A stretch of 64,000 nt of DNA from Polaromonas sp. GTDB lineage: Bacteria; Pseudomonadota; Gammaproteobacteria; Burkholderiales; Burkholderiaceae_C. The DNA lies in NCBI RefSeq assembly GCF_029945895.1, contig NZ_JAQSDL010000080.1, positions 62,001 through 126,000 on the forward strand, given 5' to 3'. Below, in pieces: positions 58,344 to 64,000 of this stretch; position 1 is the first letter of the stretch, and every line of letters starts with the position of its first letter. The notes below the pieces were generated by a model, which did no database searches, had not been told where the DNA came from, and was given only the letters and a program-made list of their open reading frames with translations. The translations under genes were made by a program, and so were the position numbers.

Positions 58344-58730
58344 ATGGGCATACGCATCGTGAGGCTGGGCACGCCCCGGCAGGCGGGTGAAGGTTTGCGC
58401 ATAGGCACGGTACGGCGGCCACCACGCGGCGTACCCAAGAGTGAATTCGCCGCGCAGGACTGGTACGACGTCTGGTACCCCAACCTCGCCCCCAGCGCGG
58501 AGACCATGAAGCTCGGCCAATCCGTCGAATCCGACAAGGACTGGGCGGCTTTCGGCAGGAAGTACCGTGCCGAAATGAATGAGCCCGATGCCAGCCGCAA
58601 CCTCGACCTGCTGGCAGCGCTCTCGCACCAGTCGAATTTTGCAGTCGGCTGTTATTGCGAGAACGAGACGCGCTGCCACCGCTCCCTGTTGCGGGATCTG
58701 CTGAAGGAACACGGCGCCCTGATCAGCTGA
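58344..58730 (+). CDS. DUF488 family protein
   Basis: 128 aa. AGGAGG with 5-base spacing fixes ATG 58344. Conserved RIVRLGTPRQAGEGLRIGTV, WYDVWYPNLAPSAE and the Cys-rich end GCYCENETRCHRSLLRDLL are typical. Function unknown. Convergent with boxB across a terminator. Confidence 0.9.
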   Translation: MGIRIVRLGTPRQAGEGLRIGTVRRPPRGVPKSEFAAQDWYDVWYPNLAPSAETMKLGQSVESDKDWAAFGRKYRAEMNEPDASRNLDLLAALSHQSNFAVGCYCENETRCHRSLLRDLLKEHGALIS

Positions 58731-58736
58731 CGCATC

Positions 58737-58776
58737 AAAAAAGCCCCGAAGCGGCGACCGCGTTCGGGGCTTTGTT
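58737..58776. terminator. Bidirectional terminator, DUF488/boxB
   Basis: AAAAAAGCCCCGAA and TTCGGGGCTTTGTT arms with an inner GCGG/CGCG stem, between convergent stops. Confidence 0.85.
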
Positions 58777-58797
58777 CATCAGGCCTGCGCCGGAAGT

Positions 58798-60222
<1,425 letters not shown>

Positions 60223-60226
60223 GGTG

Positions 60227-61930
<1,704 letters not shown>

Positions 61931-61950
61931 CGTGGTCTCCTGTTATGGGG

Positions 61951-62898
61951 TTAGGACCGTTCGCCCTGAGCTTGTCGAAGGGCTTCGACAGGCTCAGCCC
62001 GAACGGTAGTTTGCGGAACAGCGCGCTCCAGGTCTTTCAGGCTTTGTTTGAGGGTTCGGGCGGCGGTGTCCACCACCGCGTCGGCGCGGGCATACAGTGC
62101 TTCGCGGCTGGCCAGGATGCGGCGCAGGTCTTCCATGGCCTCGTCCGTGGCGCCGCGGGTGGCATGAAAAGGCCGCATGTCGCCCTGCGCCACCACGCGT
62201 GCCATGTGTTCTTCCGGGCTGGCCTTGAGCCAGACACAGTAAAAGCGGCTTTGCAGCAGGTCAAAGGTTTCACGCTCGCTGACGATGCTGCCGCCGGTCG
62301 TCATGACGACGCCGTCGGCATGGTCCTCGGCAATGCGGAACAACGCACGACGCTCATAGCGGCGGTAGCCCGCCTGCCCGTGCAGCAGCAGGATTTCATT
62401 CATGCTGGTGCCGGCTTCGCGTTCGATCTCACGGTCGAGTTCGACAAAAGGCACGCCGCGCTCGGTGGCCAGTTTCAGGCCCAAGGTGGACTTGCCCGCT
62501 CCGCGCAGGCCGATCAGGGCAATGCGCTGCTCGCGGCCCAGCGCATCGCTCAGGCCGAACGTGCTGCCGAGCAGCGCGTAGGCCTGGTCGAGCTGCGTGT
62601 CGTCGAGCCGGCCCAGCAGCCCCTGGACACGGGCCAGCGCCGGGCGGGGAGCGTCCTGCAGCAGTTCGAGAATGGAGATGTTCAGCGCGCGCGCCGCGGC
62701 TTCCAGTGAATTGATCGAGACATTGCCCTTGCCGCTTTCGACATCGGCCAGGAAACGCTCGCTCAGACCGGAATCGCTCGCCAGCGCCTTGCGCGTCATG
62801 CCACGGCGGGCGCGCCAGGCCCGCACGCGGGCGCCCAGCTCGACGAGCGTCGCCTTGTTCGCCTGTTCGGACAGGGTTTCGAGCTTGGACATCTGCAT
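61951..62898 (-). CDS. boxR: Benzoyl-CoA-responsive regulator BoxR (HTH-shikimate kinase fusion)
   Basis: 315 aa. N-terminal XRE helix-turn-helix (RRGMTRKALASDSGLSERFL; GNVSINSLEAAARALNISIL) fused to a shikimate-kinase-like domain with P-loop IALIGLRGAGKSTLGLKLAT and FVELDREIEREAGTSM. This is the BzdR/BoxR architecture, in which benzoyl-CoA relieves repression. The last 17 residues (TVRAEPVEALRQAQGERS region) are encoded by a 52-bp dispersed palindrome. Start ATG 62898 or 62892. Confidence 0.93.
   Translation of the reverse strand: MQMSKLETLSEQANKATLVELGARVRAWRARRGMTRKALASDSGLSERFLADVESGKGNVSINSLEAAARALNISILELLQDAPRPALARVQGLLGRLDDTQLDQAYALLGSTFGLSDALGREQRIALIGLRGAGKSTLGLKLATERGVPFVELDREIEREAGTSMNEILLLHGQAGYRRYERRALFRIAEDHADGVVMTTGGSIVSERETFDLLQSRFYCVWLKASPEEHMARVVAQGDMRPFHATRGATDEAMEDLRRILASREALYARADAVVDTAARTLKQSLKDLERAVPQTTVRAEPVEALRQAQGERS
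61956..62007. repeat. 52-bp palindromic dispersed repeat (REP-like)
   Basis: ACCGTTCGCCCTGAGCTTGT and CGAAGGGCTTCGACAGGCTC, then AGCCCGAACGGT: near-perfect inverted halves. This element type is found scattered in many beta- and gammaproteobacterial genomes. It covers the 3' end of boxR and nearly reaches the boxC leader. Confidence 0.88.
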
Positions 62899-62912
62899 TA
62901 TTTGAAAAAAGT

Positions 62913-62940
62913 TTGCGCTGGATCAATATTGCACTATACT
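62913..62940 (+). promoter_or_regulatory. Candidate box divergent promoter with TGCA sites
   Basis: TTGCGC, 16 bases, TATACT on the plus strand. TGCA occurs at 62894, 62930 (overlapping the spacer/-10 boundary) and 62970, each in an AT-rich setting (ATTGCACTAT, ATTGCATATT). TGCA-containing sequences are known BzdR/BoxR targets, so these may be the operator sites. The whole 94-base gap separates boxR from the flavodoxin-like gene. Confidence 0.5.
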
Positions 62941-62992
62941 TCAGGTCAAACGCTTGTCAAGCAGTTTATTGCATATTTTTTGGAGATCACTG

Positions 62993-63481
62993 ATGAAACT
63001 CAAAATTCTCGTGGGCACCATGACCAGTACGGCCGACTATGTGGCCCAGGCCATCCAGATGGATTGTGCCGATCTCGTCAGTGATATCGAGGTGCAGCTG
63101 ATGGACGGTCTGGATATCAGCGTTTTCGACAGCACCCCGGATGAAGATGCGATATATCTCATCTGCTCTTCCACCTACGGCCAGGGCGATGTCCCCGACA
63201 ACGCCCGGCAGCTGTATGACTCACTCGATGCCCAACCCAAATTTCTGGGCCATGTGCGTTACGGCGTGATTGCCCTCGGCGACCGCACTTACCTGCAGAC
63301 CTTCTGTTTCGGCGGCAAGAAATTTGACGAGCGCCTGCAGGGCCTGGGCGCTCAGCGCATCGGTGAAGTCTGGTGCCACGACGCCAGCGCCGGCACCCTG
63401 CCGGAAACCGAGGGCGCCGCCTGGTGCCGCGAGTGGCTGGCGCTGGCGCTGAGCAGCGCCTCCAGCGCCGAAACCGCCTGA
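62993..63481 (+). CDS. Flavodoxin-domain protein
   Basis: 162 aa, flavodoxin/MioC-like: FMN phosphate loop VGTMTSTADYVAQAIQMD, and YLICSSTYGQGDVPDNARQL and GVIALGDRTYLQTFCFGGKK for the isoalloxazine ring. GGAG precedes ATG 62993. Located between boxR and benzoate-CoA ligase, so it could donate electrons in the box pathway; this is inference. Confidence 0.88.
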   Translation: MKLKILVGTMTSTADYVAQAIQMDCADLVSDIEVQLMDGLDISVFDSTPDEDAIYLICSSTYGQGDVPDNARQLYDSLDAQPKFLGHVRYGVIALGDRTYLQTFCFGGKKFDERLQGLGAQRIGEVWCHDASAGTLPETEGAAWCREWLALALSSASSAETA

Positions 63482-63483
63482 GT

Positions 63484-63547
63484 TTCAATGAAATTGGCCT
63501 CCAGCCCAATAGCAGCGGGCGCAGGCAGCTATAAAAACGAGAGCATC
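63484..63547 (+). repeat. Dispersed repeat, copy H
   Basis: TTTCAATGAAATTGGCCTCC, AGCCCAATAGCAGCGGGCGC, AGGCAGCTATAAAAACGAGA. Lies in the 76-base gap between the flavodoxin gene and the ligase gene, i.e. inside the transcript. Confidence 0.78.
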
Positions 63548-63557
63548 CGGAGACCCC

Positions 63558-64000
63558 ATGAACCTGAGCCGCGCCGACCACTCGCTGAGCCCCCCGCGTG
63601 TCGACATCCCCCGCGACTACAACGCCGCCCATGACCTGCTGGCGCGCAATACCGGCCACCCCGGGAAGCCGGCTTTCATCGACGCCATCAGCGGCGCCAC
63701 CCTGAGTTATGGCGAACTCGACGAGCAGGCGCACCGTTTTGCCAACGCGCTGCGGGCCCAGGGCTTCGCGCCCGAGAGCCGCGTCCTGCTGGCCATGCTG
63801 GACACCCCGGAATGGCCGGTGGCTTTCCTCGGTTGCATCCTGGCCGGTGTGGTCCCGGTAGCCGCCAACACCCTGCTGACCACGCCCGACTTCGACTTCA
63901 TGCTGCGCGACTCACGCGCCCAGGGCCTGATCGTCTCCAAAGCCCTGCTGCCGGCGTTCGAACCGCTGATCGGCCAGATCCCGACCTTGCGCACGGTGAT
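63558..64000 (+). CDS. Benzoate-CoA ligase, 5' part
   Basis: First 147 residues, cut by the window edge. MNLSRADHSLSPPRVDIPRD, then YNAAHDLLARNTGHPGKPAF, LSYGELDEQAHRFANAL and AGVVPVAANTLLTTPDFDFM are typical of benzoate-CoA ligases (AMP-forming). It would make benzoyl-CoA, the substrate of BoxB and inducer of BoxR. The AMP-binding motif lies beyond the edge. CCGGAGACCCC precedes ATG 63558. Confidence 0.9.
   Translation, partial: MNLSRADHSLSPPRVDIPRDYNAAHDLLARNTGHPGKPAFIDAISGATLSYGELDEQAHRFANALRAQGFAPESRVLLAMLDTPEWPVAFLGCILAGVVPVAANTLLTTPDFDFMLRDSRAQGLIVSKALLPAFEPLIGQIPTLRTV

Overview
The window looks like chromosomal DNA of a betaproteobacterium, most likely family Comamonadaceae and perhaps Polaromonas-like. 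The clues are high GC, a box (benzoyl-CoA epoxidase) cluster, the order exbB-exbD-lpxK-Trm112-kdsB-adk, paired isocitrate dehydrogenases, and short dispersed repeats built around a GATAGCTGCT...GCGCCCG...GGGCT core. The genus is an inference. There is no plasmid backbone, transposase, integrase or CRISPR array. The first and last genes are cut by the window edges.

Layout. 1-10.4 kb: a HerA-like ATPase end, upp, an acetyltransferase, an RNB ribonuclease, a divergent ampR/class A beta-lactamase pair, small conserved genes, and a LysR gene divergent from two overlapping glutathione transferases. 10.4-20.2 kb: phoD, a Crp-type regulator, a MITE-like element abutting panE, a broken panE copy, a TSUP permease, EVE and DUF1499 genes, a depolymerase-type esterase, trhO and another GST. 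20.3-32 kb: housekeeping genes mostly on the minus strand (sbcB, clpA/clpS, two unrelated isocitrate dehydrogenases, sodB, xseA), with an exported Ala/Lys/Pro-rich protein and a DUF192 protein between them.

32-38.9 kb: the exbB-exbD-lpxK-Trm112-kdsB-adk run (energised transport, lipid A and KDO synthesis, nucleotide kinase), then an asparaginase divergent from lexA across two tandem SOS boxes. 39-44.7 kb: a small unknown protein, a 2-hydroxyacid dehydrogenase and two tandem FimV-like envelope proteins. 44.9-50.6 kb: an acyl-CoA catabolic set (3-hydroxyacyl-CoA dehydrogenase, enoyl-CoA hydratase/oxepin-CoA hydrolase-like protein, Crp regulator, kinase-like protein, acyl-CoA dehydrogenase).

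51.6-57.6 kb: the most unusual locus, a five-gene minus-strand operon. It encodes two closely related secreted subunits (DUF4402-like), a PapD-like periplasmic chaperone, a roughly 1050-residue usher-like outer-membrane protein with an AMIN-like N-terminus and a carboxypeptidase-regulatory-like C-terminus, and a third secreted protein with a Pro-Ala linker. All three secreted proteins end in Tyr-Asn. It reads as a non-canonical chaperone-usher fibre system. It starts at an AT-rich promoter region beside tRNA-Arg and tRNA-Pro.

58.3-64 kb: a DUF488 gene, then benzoate degradation: boxR-boxC-boxB on the minus strand and, divergently, a flavodoxin-like gene and the start of a benzoate-CoA ligase gene. 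A 52-bp palindromic repeat encodes the last 17 residues of BoxR. Eight copies of the other dispersed repeat are scattered through the window, one of them inside the asparaginase reading frame.
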